DNA of 64,000 nucleotides, from the NCBI RefSeq assembly GCF_019320115.1, contig NC_089593.1, positions 38,107,474-38,171,473 of the forward strand. Reading direction: 5' to 3'. This document shows, piece by piece, positions 33,590 to 43,686 of the stretch (positions are counted from its first letter, which is position 1; every line of letters starts with the position of its first letter). The stretch comes from Miscanthus floridulus (Eukaryota; Streptophyta; Magnoliopsida; Poales; Poaceae). The position numbers and the translations under genes were made by a program. The notes under the pieces are model-generated. The model was given only the letters and a program-made list of their open reading frames with translations, was not told the origin of the DNA and made no database searches.

Positions 33590-34625
33590 ATGGCAGCCCT
33601 AGGAGCCCCTGTTGCAAGCAACACCTTTTTGGCACTGTTTGGGACTCCCACCCTACTATGGAGGGTACTACACTCGGTTGGGTATGCTAAACCGCCTTGA
33701 TACTTTTGGAGTGAAGTGGTAACTGAGGGACAATAGTGGTATGATGTACGGGTGACTATCCCATCCTGTGCTGATCACCCACAGTGGCAAGGCTGGAGTG
33801 TGGAGTCAAATGGGTAGACACTTGGAATGGTGCCCAAGTTGCAGCTTTCGAGGTCCTTAGTGAGATATGTCTGGAGTTTGGGGACGAGCTTGTCAGTGGT
33901 CCTGCCAGATCCTTTCCTCAGGTGGACCCTATGCAAACCACTTGGACCTAACCAGGCGGTTGGTAAGAGACCGGGGTGAAAGAGCGGGAAGTAGTAATGT
34001 TGCCATGAGTGCCATGTATGTTGTTACAAAGATGTTTTACTCTCGCTAGGATAGCTACATCAATTGTATGCAAGAGCTCCGAAGAGCATAGGCTGCATAG
34101 CGTAGGATGTGAGGACATGTGTGTAGGCACCATAGGGTAGTTAGAGCAACTCAGAATGAGATAGGTAATTATATGACAGCCTTGGAAGCTCATCGGGGGT
34201 AGTTTGTCCATGCTGTTGCTGAGAGGGATGCAACCATTGTAGAGGTTCAGGGGATCCGTGCGGAGAGAGACGAGGCTATTCATCTTGCTGAGTCTAGGGA
34301 GGCTACCTAGATCAAGGCTATGTTTTAGGCTACTAGGTAGGCAACCTGGTTTGATAACATAGAGGCAGAGTATAGACACCAGATCAGAGAGCAGCCGGAG
34401 AACATTGAGGAGCTTTAGGTGGCTGTCCACCACCTCAATAATATCATCCATCCCATTCCTACCCCAGATGCTCTAGTAGAGGAAGATCCCAATGTGTTGA
34501 TTGCTGAGGACGATGGCATGGAGGTGGACGCCGAGGCCGAGCCTAAAGATGAGGAGATCGAGCCTTTTTAGGACGACCACGGTAATGGTGTGTCCGACAT
34601 TGACAACGACCACCCCGAGGAGTAG
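33590..34625 (+). pseudogene. TE2 ORF1, broken; lacks the H3-like tail
   Basis: Begins MAALGAPVASNTFLALFG and then runs into the same domain as TE1 ORF1 (GTPTLLWRVLHSVGY against GMPTLLWRVLSYVGY). Stops appear early (TGA at KPP-stop-YFW, TAG at GQ-stop-WY) and at least one frame change occurs. A heptad-rich stretch (about 34160-34440) and an acidic tail (LVEEDPNVLIAEDDGMEVDAE onward, to TAG at 34623) are kept. No trace of ARTKQTARKS is seen in any frame at the N-terminus, so the histone-like tail is specific to the TE1 lineage or was lost here. Confidence 0.75.
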
Positions 34626-34985
34626 CTTAGCTATAGTATCTAGCTAGATGTGTTAGTTCTCTATCTTCGATCATTTATGTAATGAACTCATAATTTAGTT
34701 TGATCTCCTGATGTACTCTTGAAACCTTGCATGTAATCCATGTTGTGGTTGCACTTTTAATGAATGCCCATTGTGTTGGAAAGCAATTTGGCATATACGG
34801 AATGCATTACGAATGGCGTTAAGTAATATAATTGATGATGTTATGGTTGTGGAAATGAATTATTATGCCTCTATTTTATTGTGTGAATTTAAATTCTCTC
34901 CAGTAAATTCATTTTGCCATAATTATAGAATTCTTCTTCAATTTTCTGACATCATCAAAAATTGCTTATTGTTGCAATTCTACAG
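34626..34985 (+). other. TE2 spacer between ORF1 and gag
   Basis: AT-rich, non-coding; ends CTTATTGTTGCAATTCTACAG, a good 3' splice site, directly before the gag ATG at 34986. Confidence 0.5.
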
Positions 34986-35221
34986 ATGCCTCGTACGCAT
35001 TTTGGAGCCGGTGGGAATGGGAATGATGGTGCTAGGGCTAGTGGCTTGCATGGTGATGATAATGAAAATTTGCCACCACTGCCCCCACCCACACTGACAG
35101 AGTTGATGGCTATGCTCGCTGAAGGGCAACGTGCTATGGGCGAGGCTATGCGCACCATGGCGCAGCAAGTCGCCCAAGGCAGACATTAGCTCCAGGGTGC
35201 AGAGCCAAATCAATATAGTGA
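34986..35221 (+). pseudogene. gag: TE2 gag, N-terminal part before the TE4 insertion
   Basis: MPRTHFGAGGNGNDGARAS...PPLPPPTLTELMAMLAEGQRAMGEAMRTMAQQVAQGRH, then TAG, LQGAEPNQYS. The proline-rich start followed by a helical stretch equals the TE1 gag start. TE4 is inserted right after the Ser codon; the frame resumes at 51060. Confidence 0.8.
35217..35221. repeat. TE4 target site duplication, left copy (AGTGA)
   Basis: AGTGA before the TE4 5' LTR is repeated exactly at 51055-51059. Confidence 0.92.
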
Positions 35222-36588
35222 TGACAGGTACCATAAGAAGGGGTCCCCCTAAGCAAAAACCAAAAAATTGCTTAGACCCTGTCAAAATCAAAGCCAAGAG
35301 ACAACTATTGGCTAACCCCTGGCCTTGTCTGAGGCCACCAAATTTCCACCTCGCTCGAGGCCTCACACGAAAGGCCTTGGATGGTCTACCAAATCTCTAC
35401 CTCACTCGAGGCCTCACACGAAAGGCCTCAGATAGTCTACCAATTCTCTACCTCGCTCGAGGCCTCGGATAAGGAACTGATTCTCTGTCTCGCTCAAGGC
35501 CCCGCGCGTAAAGCCTCGGACGAGGTGCCGATTCTCTGCCTCGCTCGAGGCTAGCTCAGCAAACAACCTCGTCGCCTCTGCCTTGACTGATCTCCCTAGC
35601 AGAATGTCATGTCCAATTAATGCAACCAACCACTCCCACGACATCAGCCGGACGATGGCTCAACACAGCAGAGCGGCCGACGAGATGAGAAGTCGCATCA
35701 ACACCATGCCGCCTGGGATAGGACAGGGCAGGGGTTACCGCCCGCTGTGCTTGGTACTGTGCCCATGACCGACGCCTGCACTGCACTATGCTACCTAACC
35801 CTTGCTCTAGGAACAACATGGCATGGGGAGTCAAGTCCGGGCCACTATTGCCTTGGAATCAGTGTACAGGACCAACTGCTCCCTCCAAGCCTCAGCAATC
35901 CACTGTAGGGTCTCAGTAGCCTCGGGATTCGCGCCAACTGAGTCTCAGCTCTTTACGCGGTCAACACACAGCGGCCGGCACATCGTCCGCCATGCCCTAC
36001 GTCAAGTTATCACTGGAGCTCCCACGTCACACAGGATTGGGTGTGACCGGCACGTCGCTCCAGTGCATCAAGGACAGAGGCCACTCCGTCGACCATGACA
36101 CCACCGTGATAAGCTATAGGGCTCGGAGACGCCACCTCCACTCATAGGATGCTATGTAGCGAATGCATGTATCACCCCTGTCCCCCCTTCAACTATAAAA
36201 GGGAGGGACCGGGGCCATTTCTAGGGATGAGCTCACGGGATAGACAAACACGAACACAGATAGACTAGCACAGATAGGCTCACTCACTCATGCCAGTGAC
36301 ACCCTGTAACACGCATGCTTCCCCACTGCCTAAGATCAACATCTCAAGCAATTCACACCACTCCACGCAGAGACCTGGGGCTAGCTCCCTCTCTTGCCCC
36401 GCTTGTAACCCCCTACTACAAGCACTTCGGTGCAAGGAATACAAGATCGATCTCTCGAACTGGACGTAGGGCACCTCTTGCCTGAACCAGTATAAACCTT
36501 GTGTCTCTTTGCATCACCATCCGAGATTAGGGGCATGCAGTACATTTTCACTAGTTGGTTGAGGGCCCACCGGTCCAAAACACCGACA
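35222..36588 (+). repeat. TE4 5' LTR (1367 bp)
   Basis: TGACAGGTACC to CACCGACA, matching 49643-51054. Contains about five imperfect 45-50 bp subrepeats (about 35340-35570) built on CTCGCTCGAGGCCTC and ACGAAAGGCCT. It lacks about 36 bases that the 3' copy has near 50370-50410. Confidence 0.92.
36194..36200 (+). promoter_or_regulatory. TE4 5' LTR TATA box
   Basis: CTATAAAAGGGAGGG, identical in the 3' LTR (50664-50670), about 390 bases before the LTR end. Probable Pol II core promoter of the element. Confidence 0.75.
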
Positions 36589-36608
36589 GTTGGTGCGCCA
36601 GGTAGGGG
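36589..36608 (+). other. TE4 primer binding site region
   Basis: GTTGGTGCGCCAGGTAGGGG directly after the LTR. TE5 has the near-identical GTTGGTGCGCTAGGTGGGGG at 58981. I cannot name the priming tRNA with confidence. Confidence 0.65.
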
Positions 36609-36615
36609 CTATACT

Positions 36616-39136
36616 ATGTGTCAGCTTCGTCATCCCAACAAGTTCCAGATGGAAGACCCCGTACGACCACTGTGTCTCGACACGGTGATCTGGTTTAGGA
36701 GCCTAGAGTTCATGTCTCTAGGATGCGAGTATGATATGGTACTCCTCACACCTAGAGCCCCACCGACCGAGGACGACATCACGCACCGACAGCCTAGGCA
36801 CAGGCGGTGCCCGGGCCACCGCTCTCACCGTGCTCACCAAGCGCAGCACGGGTGGGACCACTTCGACCCCACGCAAGCTCAGGGTGACACGCCGCGCTCC
36901 GCTAGTATCCCATGCCCAGCTATTGGCACAAGGTCCCTGGTTGGGGACCTATCTAGCCTGAGCCTAGACATGGGAAAGGCACCGGTGGCGCACGGCAACG
37001 CCCTGTCGTCAAGCTCTGCCCTACCACCTCCTGAGGAGTTGACTCTGGCAGAGCAAAGCCCGATGATGGCACCATCCCCGTACCCCTTCGAGCTGAGGAA
37101 TGCCACCACCACCTACGCTTCTGCACATGCAGAGCCCTTAGGACGCCACCAATGCTTTACCCTTGACCTCGACTCCACAACCTCAACTCACACTCACGCT
37201 GACTCCTTGGAGGAGGACAAGGCATGGGCTGGAGCAGACTTTTCTGGGCTTTGTGACCCTGAAGCTATGCGTCGCTTCTTGGCCACGAGCGACTACTGCT
37301 TTGGTTACTCTAACTCCGACAATGAAGACACTTACGACCTCGCTCACGAGTTTTTCCACATCGGGCTTGGGATGCCAAGAGCAAGCAATGAGGACGAAGG
37401 GGTAGGCACCCATTCCCCACTTTGCCAGGGGGCAGGCGACGCCACACCTCCACATGTTGTCCCGCCGGCAGCATGAAATGAGAACCTTGCCCTCGGACAA
37501 CTTCAACGCCCGAACCTGGAGCAGCTCTGTGAGCTTCAGGCCAAGGTCGAACAAGACCGACTCCTTCTACAGCAGCTCTGAGACACTCTTAAGCAGGAGC
37601 AGCGAGGTCACGGTGATGGTGGAGGAGCTTGGCGGAGGGCCCGCAATGTCCACCACTGCATCAACGACGACGAAGGGGGTGAGCAACCCCCAATCTTCAA
37701 TCGTGCTAGCTAGAACGTCACAGCAGTGATGATGCTAGTCCGAACGATGCCTGAGCCCTCTACCACGGAGGGGCGACGGGTCCGCGGTGAGCTCTGGGAT
37801 CTCCTCAAGACCGCCGCGGTGCAGCAGGCCAAAAGTTCCGCCTCCCGATGGTGCGGAGGCTCCTCGGAACTTCCCATGGCACCACCTTGGCAGGATAGGG
37901 AGGCCTTAGTTCATCCCAAGCCTGCTCAGGCACCGACAGCCAATAGGGTCCCCTCGGGGCGCGATAGCCTCGGCAACCAACTCGAGGCGCAAGGCGACCA
38001 TGATGTGGTCAGCAGGTGATGGCGCCACGACAATGAGGGGCCTGCTCGAGGCTACCATCCACACCGAGGTGGCCGCTATGATAGTGGGGAGGACCATAGT
38101 CCTTCTCTTGAGCTACCTGGCCCTCGAGTTTTTAGCAGAGCTATCCACGCTGCTCATTTCCCGGCCCGGTTTCAGCAACCGGCCAACCTCATGAAGTACA
38201 GCGGCGAGACCAATCTCAAACTTTGGCTGGCTGATTACCGCATGGCTTGTCAGCTAGGCAGTGCAGACGATGACCTACTCATCATCCGCAACCTCCCGTT
38301 GTTCCTATTAGACTCAGTGTGAGCCTGGCTCGAACACCTCCCTTCCTCACAGATCCACGACTGGTGTGACTTGGTAAGGGTCTTCGTCGGGAACTTTCAG
38401 GGCACATATGTATGCCCTAGGAACTCCTAGGACCTCAAGAGTTGTTGCCAGGGGCCAGACGAGTCTCTCCGAGACTTCATTCTGTGCTTCTCCAAGAAAT
38501 GCACCGAGTTGCCAAGCGTTGGTGACTCGGAAATTGTCCAAGCTTTCTCTCTAGCACCACCTGCCAAGACCTGGTCTAAGAGTTGGGCCAGAACGTGCCA
38601 ACCTTAGTGGCCATGCTCCTCGACATCGCCACCAACTTTGCCTCGGGTGAAGAGGACGTTGGGGCCATCTTCCCCGACAATGATGCTAAGGGGAAGCGGA
38701 AGGATGAGGCCCCCGGGGCCTCTGCTCCCCACCTCCCCAAGAAAAAGAAGAAGGGTTGCTAGGGGAAGCAAGAAGTCCTCGAGGCCAGCCTAGTCACAGC
38801 CACAGAGTGCAAGAATCCCCGAGGCCCCAGAGGCCTCGGGCTCTTCGACGATATGCTTAAGAAACCCTGCCCATACCACCAAGGCTCGATGAAGCACTCC
38901 CTCGAGTAGTGCACCATGCTCCGGTGTTACTACGCCAAGCTCAGGCTCCCTGACAACGATGCTAAGAAGAGGGGCACCAGCGACAGGGATGATGACAAGG
39001 ATGACGGATTCCCCAAGGTGCACAATGCCTTCATGATCTTCGGTGGGCCTTCAGCGTGCCTCACAGTGCGCCAGTGGAAGAGGGAGCATCGGGAGGTCTT
39101 CTCAGTGAAGGTGGCCGCTCCCCAGTACCTCAACTA
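36616..39136 (+). pseudogene. gag: TE4 gag, broken
   Basis: Frame opens MCQLRHPNKFQMEDPVRP. The long Ser/Pro-rich N-terminal part carries DPEAMRRFLATSDYCFGYSN, a signature of grass Tat-like Gag proteins. The capsid core is at about 38180-38600 (MKYSGETNLKLWLADYRMACQ, SSQIHDWCDL, DESLRDFILCFSKKC). A degenerate zinc-knuckle region (CPYHQGSMKH, Cys) lies near 38870-38915. Stops at 37474, about 37579, 37711, 38017, 38320 and 38428. A net one-base loss near 38555 changes phase for the rest of gag and the protease. Confidence 0.8.
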
Positions 39137-41240
39137 GTCTCGGGAGGCGATCACCTTTGATCAGGATGACCACCCTAATTATGTCCCGAACTTCGGGCAG
39201 TACCCACTCATCGTTGACCCCATCATCAGCAACACCTAGCTTACTAAGGTGTTGATGGATGGAGGCAGTGGCCTCAACATCCTCTACGCCAACACCCTGG
39301 AGCTCCTGGAGCTTGACCAGTCACAGCTCTAGGGTGATGCCATGCCTTTCCACGGCATTGTGCTAGGGAAACACACGTGGCCCCTTGGCCACATCGACCT
39401 GCCCGTCTATTTCGGTACTCCCTCCAACTACCACAAGGAGGTCCTCACCTTCAAGGTGGTTGGGTTCAAGGGAACCTACCATGCCATCCTGGGGCGGCCA
39501 TGCTATGCCAAGTTCATGGCAGTCCCCAACTACACCTACCTCAAGCTCAAGATGCCGAGCCCCAATGGCGTCATCACTATCGAGTTCACATACGAGCAAG
39601 CATACGACTGCGATGTTGAGTGCATCGAGTACGCCGAGGCTCTCGTAGAGGCTGAGACCCTCATCGTAAACCTCAACCGACTCAATAGCGAGGCGCCTGA
39701 CTCCAAGCGTCGCGCCGAGACCTTTGAGCCCGCGGAGGCCGTCAAGCTTGTCCCGGTCGACCCCAATGGCTCCGATGACTGGGCGCTGAGGATTAGTGCC
39801 ACCCTCAACATCAAATAGGAAGCCATGCTCGTTGACTTTCTTCGCACGAATGCCGATGTATTCACGTGGAGTCCCTCAAACATGTCGGGCATACCGAGGG
39901 AGGTCGCCGAGCATGCCATGGACATCTAGGCCGGCTATAGATCGGTGAGGCAGCGCCTACACCAATTCGATGAGGAAAAGCATAGGGCCATTGGCAAGGA
40001 GGCGCAGAAGCTCTTGGCGGCTAGATTCATCAAAGAAGTGTCCCATCTAGAGTGGTTAGCTAATCCTGTATTAGTTAAGAAGAAAAATGGGAAGTGGAGA
40101 ATGTGTGTAGACTACACCGGTCTGAATAAAGCATGTCCAAAAGTCCCTTTCCCATTACCTCGAATCGACCAAATCATTGACTCCACTGCAAGATGTGAAA
40201 CCCTATCCTTCCTTCCTTGATGCGTATTCCGGTTACCATCAGATCAAGATGAAAGAGTCCGACCAGCTCATGACTTCTTTCATCACACCATTTGGCATGT
40301 ACTACTATGTGACTATCTCGTTCGGCCTCAGAAACATAGGGGCCACATACCAGCAGTGCATGACCCAGGTCTTTGGCGAGCACATTGGGTGAACCGTCGA
40401 GGCCTACGTGGACGACATTGTGGTCAAGTCCAGAAAGGCCAGTGATCTCGTCAGTGACTTGGAAATAGCCTTCAAATGCTTCAGAGAGAAGGGCATCAAG
40501 CTCAACCTCGAGAAGTGTGTTTTCGGGGTCCCCTGAGGCATGCTCTTAGGATTTATAGTCTCAGAACACGGCATTGAGGCCAACCCGGAGAAGGTCTCGG
40601 CCATGACCAACATGGGGCCAATCCGAGACCTTAAGGGAGTATAGAGTTTTATGGGATGCCTTGCGGCCCTAAGCCGCTTCATCTCGTGCCTTGGCGAAAA
40701 AGGCTTACCTCTATACTGCCTCTTAAAGAAATCAGAACGCTTTTCTTGGACCCCTGAGGCCGAAGAAGCCCTTGCCAAGCTCAAGGCATTACTCACCATT
40801 CCTCCTGTCCTGGTACTGCCGTCCAAGGGTGAGGCCCTCTTACTCTACGTCACCGCAATGACCCAAGTGGCCAGCACAGCCGTGGTGGTCGAGAGGTAGG
40901 AAGAAGGGCATGCCCTACCCATCCAATGACCTATTTACTTCATCAGCGAAGTGCTCTTTGAGACCAAGACGTGCTACCCCCACATCCAGAAGCTGATCTA
41001 CGCCATAGTCTTGGCTCGATGCAAGCTGCGTCACTACTTTGAGTCCCACCTGGTGACCATGGTGTTGTCTTTCCCCCTAGGAGAGATAATCCATAACCAG
41101 GAGGCCTCGGGTAGGATAGCCAAGTGGGCAATCGAACTCATGGGGGAAGCCCTATCTTTTGTGCCTCAGAAAGCAATCAAATCTCAGGTCTTGGCCGATT
41201 TCGTGGTTGAGTGGACCAACACCCAACTACCACCTACTCA
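39137..41240 (+). pseudogene. pol: TE4 protease, reverse transcriptase and RNase H, broken
   Basis: The protease active site is LMDGGSGLNILYAN (Asp-Gly-Gly form usual in this lineage), followed by HAILGRPCYAKFMA. Reverse transcriptase: GKWRMCVDYTGLNKACPK, PLPRIDQIID, a duplicated CTT/TCC-type slip near 40205 shifting frame, ITPFGMYYYVTISFGL, and the catalytic AYVDDIVVKS intact. RNase H follows (SKGEALLLYVT, PIYFISEVL, CYPHIQKLIYAIV). Several TAG and TGA stops are present (about 39237, 39330, 39816, 40390, 40534, 40642, 40897). An intact 39342-39818 stretch remains open. Confidence 0.85.
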
Positions 41241-41865
41241 AGTCTAGATGGAATGTTGTACTATGTACTTCGATGGGTCCCTGATGAAGACCGAGGTAGG
41301 CATGTGTCTGCTCTTCATCTCACCCCTTGGAGTGCACATATGCTCATGATTCGGCTCCACTTCGCTGCCACCAACAACACAGCTGAATACGAGGCCCTCG
41401 TCAATGGCTTGTAGATTGCCATTGAGCTTGGAGTATGGCATCTCGACATATAGGGCGATTCATAGCTCGTTGTCGATCAAGTGATGAAGGAGTCAAACTA
41501 TCATGACCCCAAAATGGAGGCGTACTGCAAGCTGGTACATCGCCTTGAAGACAAGTTCAACGGTCTCAAACTCAACCACGTTGCATGGAAATTTAACAAA
41601 GTAGCGGACGAGCTGGCGAAGATGGCGTCAGCACAGGCCCCGGTCCCCCCGAATGTCTTCGCTAGAGACCTCCCCAAGCCTTCCATCGACTATGCCTCGA
41701 TAGTAGAAGAGGGCCCACTGGTCAAGCCCACCATAGGGCTTGAGGCCCCCTCTATCAACAAGACCCCTTCGGCCGAGCCTAAGGTCATGGAAGTCAACAT
41801 GGAGCCTCCCGAGGCCAACCAGGGCATGGACTGGCGAGTCCCATTCCTTGATTGCCTCGTCTGAG
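41241..41865 (+). pseudogene. pol: TE4 second (archaeal-type) RNase H, broken
   Basis: A separate RNase H between the retroviral-type one and integrase: MYFDGSLMKTEVGM (first Asp), then after a frame change RLHFAATNNTAEYEALVNGL (Glu), GDS-stop-LVVDQVMKES (Asp), and NKVADELAKMAS (last Asp). This dual RNase H arrangement is known from Tat-lineage elements. Stops at about 41413, 41449 and 41464. Confidence 0.8.
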
Positions 41866-43066
41866 GAGGGCTTCCCGCAGACAAGACCGAAGCACAATGG
41901 CTTGCTCGGCAAGCCAAGACATACGTCCTCAGCAACAGCGAGTTGTACAGGCAAAGCCCATCTGGTGTCCTCCAACGATGCATCACCATCGAGGTAGGTC
42001 AAGCCCTACTTTGGGACTTGCACGCAGGAGCCTGTGGGCACCATGCAGTGCCTCGAACGCTCATCAGAAATGCTTTTCGCCAATGGTTCTACTAGCCAAC
42101 AGCAGTTGCTAACATCACCAAGCTCGTACGCTCCTGCGAGGGATGCCAGTACTATGCATGGCAGACGCACCTCCCGGCCCAAGCCCTCCAAACCATCCCC
42201 ATCACATGGCCATTCGCCATGTGGGGGCTCAACATGGTTGGGCCTCTACAGAAGGCCCCTAGGGGCTACACCCACCTATTGGTAGCAATCAATAAGTTCT
42301 CCAAGTGGATCGAGGCTCGTCTGATCAATCAAATCAAGTCCGAGCTAGCGGTGTTGTTCTTCATTGATATCATCCATAGGTTCGGGGTTCCAAACACCAT
42401 CATCACCGATAATGGGACGTAGTTCACCAGCCACAAGTTCCTGATGTTCTACGACAACCACCACATCCACATGGCCTGGTTGGCCATAGGACATCCTAGG
42501 ACAAATGACCAAGTAGAGCGTGCCAATAGCATGATCCTACAAGGCCTCAAGCCAAGAATATACAACCGGTTGAAGAAATTTGGCAAGAAATGGCTTGCCG
42601 AACTCCCATTGGTCATCTGGAGCCTGAGGAACACCCCGAGCTGAGCCATGGGGTTTACACCGTTCTTCCTGGTCTATGGAGCCGAGGCATCCTCCCCACT
42701 AACTTGGAGTACGGTTCCCCGAGGCTGCAGGCCTACAATGAGCAAAGCAACCGCACTGCCCACGAGGATGCCCTCGACCAACTGGAGGAAGCCCGAGATG
42801 TCGCACTATTACATTTGGCCAAGTACCAGCAAGCCCTCCGACGCTACCAAGCCCAACGCATTTGGAGCCATGACCTGAAGGTGGGCGACCTGGTGCCGAG
42901 CCTGAGGTAGAACAACAAGAGCCGCCACAAGCTGACCCTGCCATGGGAAGGGCCGTACATCATCGCCCAAGTGCTGAAGCCCGGGACCTACAAGCTAGCC
43001 AACGAGAAGGGCAAAATCCTCACCAACGCTTGGAACATAGAACAGCTATGTCGCTTTTACCCTTAA
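41866..43066 (+). pseudogene. pol: TE4 integrase, broken
   Basis: The HHCC finger is visible (HAGACGHHAVPRTLI...CEGCQYYA) with a stop inside. In the core the first catalytic Asp is changed: WGLNMVGPL where the family has Asp after Leu. The second (TDNGT, then TAG, F) and the Glu (QVERANSM) remain. A frame change near 42700 leads to the C-terminal part (NLEYGSPRLQAYNEQ, LKVGDLV, LTLPWEGPYIIAQVLKPGTYKLA), ending CRFYP and TAA at 43064-43066. No chromodomain, as expected for Tat. Confidence 0.83.
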
Positions 43067-43686
43067 ATTTCCAAGCATTGTATACATTGTTTCTCGAAAT
43101 ACAATAAAGAAGCATTCTTTAATTGTTCTACTTTTTTAGAAACCCCCCAAGCCCATCGTGGGCCTCAGCGTTACGATAACACTATAAGGGAGACTCGGTT
43201 CCACCTCTGCAGAGGCGCCCACTATGGGGCTCGAACAAGACACGGCTCTGCCTCTGCAGAACCGAGCCTCCCTCGGGGGCTAGAAGGGGGGACTCCCCCC
43301 CTAAGTCCCACGCACCATTTTTTAGTTGTTTTTTGAAAAAAATTTCTACGCCAAACTCTCTAGCGCGCTCTGACAAATCGATTGTAAAAGACCTAAGGAC
43401 CAAAAGTCCGTCTTAGGGCCAAAAGGCTAGCCGAGTCGTGAGACGACCTACGCCTCCGGGCCACAGCACTCCCTCACCACCTTTTGCCCTAGGGACAGCT
43501 CAGGCTCTGAGGAAGTTTTTTGCAAGCGATACGTTTAGAAATGAGATAGAGGGCAGAGGCTCGAAAATACCATAAAAAGAAACAATTAGAAAGCGTAGAC
43601 GCATAAGTACTTCAAAAAAAGGCCTTAGCGGCCACAAACGTCATGATAATAATCCTAATTTATTTACACGGCCTCTTTGGCCCAAG
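43067..43686. other. TE4 spacer between pol and the antisense gene
   Basis: Non-coding between the two convergent genes; it must hold both 3' ends. AATAAAG at about 43102 is a possible polyadenylation signal for the plus strand. Confidence 0.4.

Noticed and set aside
36280..36578. Small minus-strand ORFs at the TE4 5' LTR end
   Set aside because: They overlap the LTR and are not kept intact in the 3' LTR copy.
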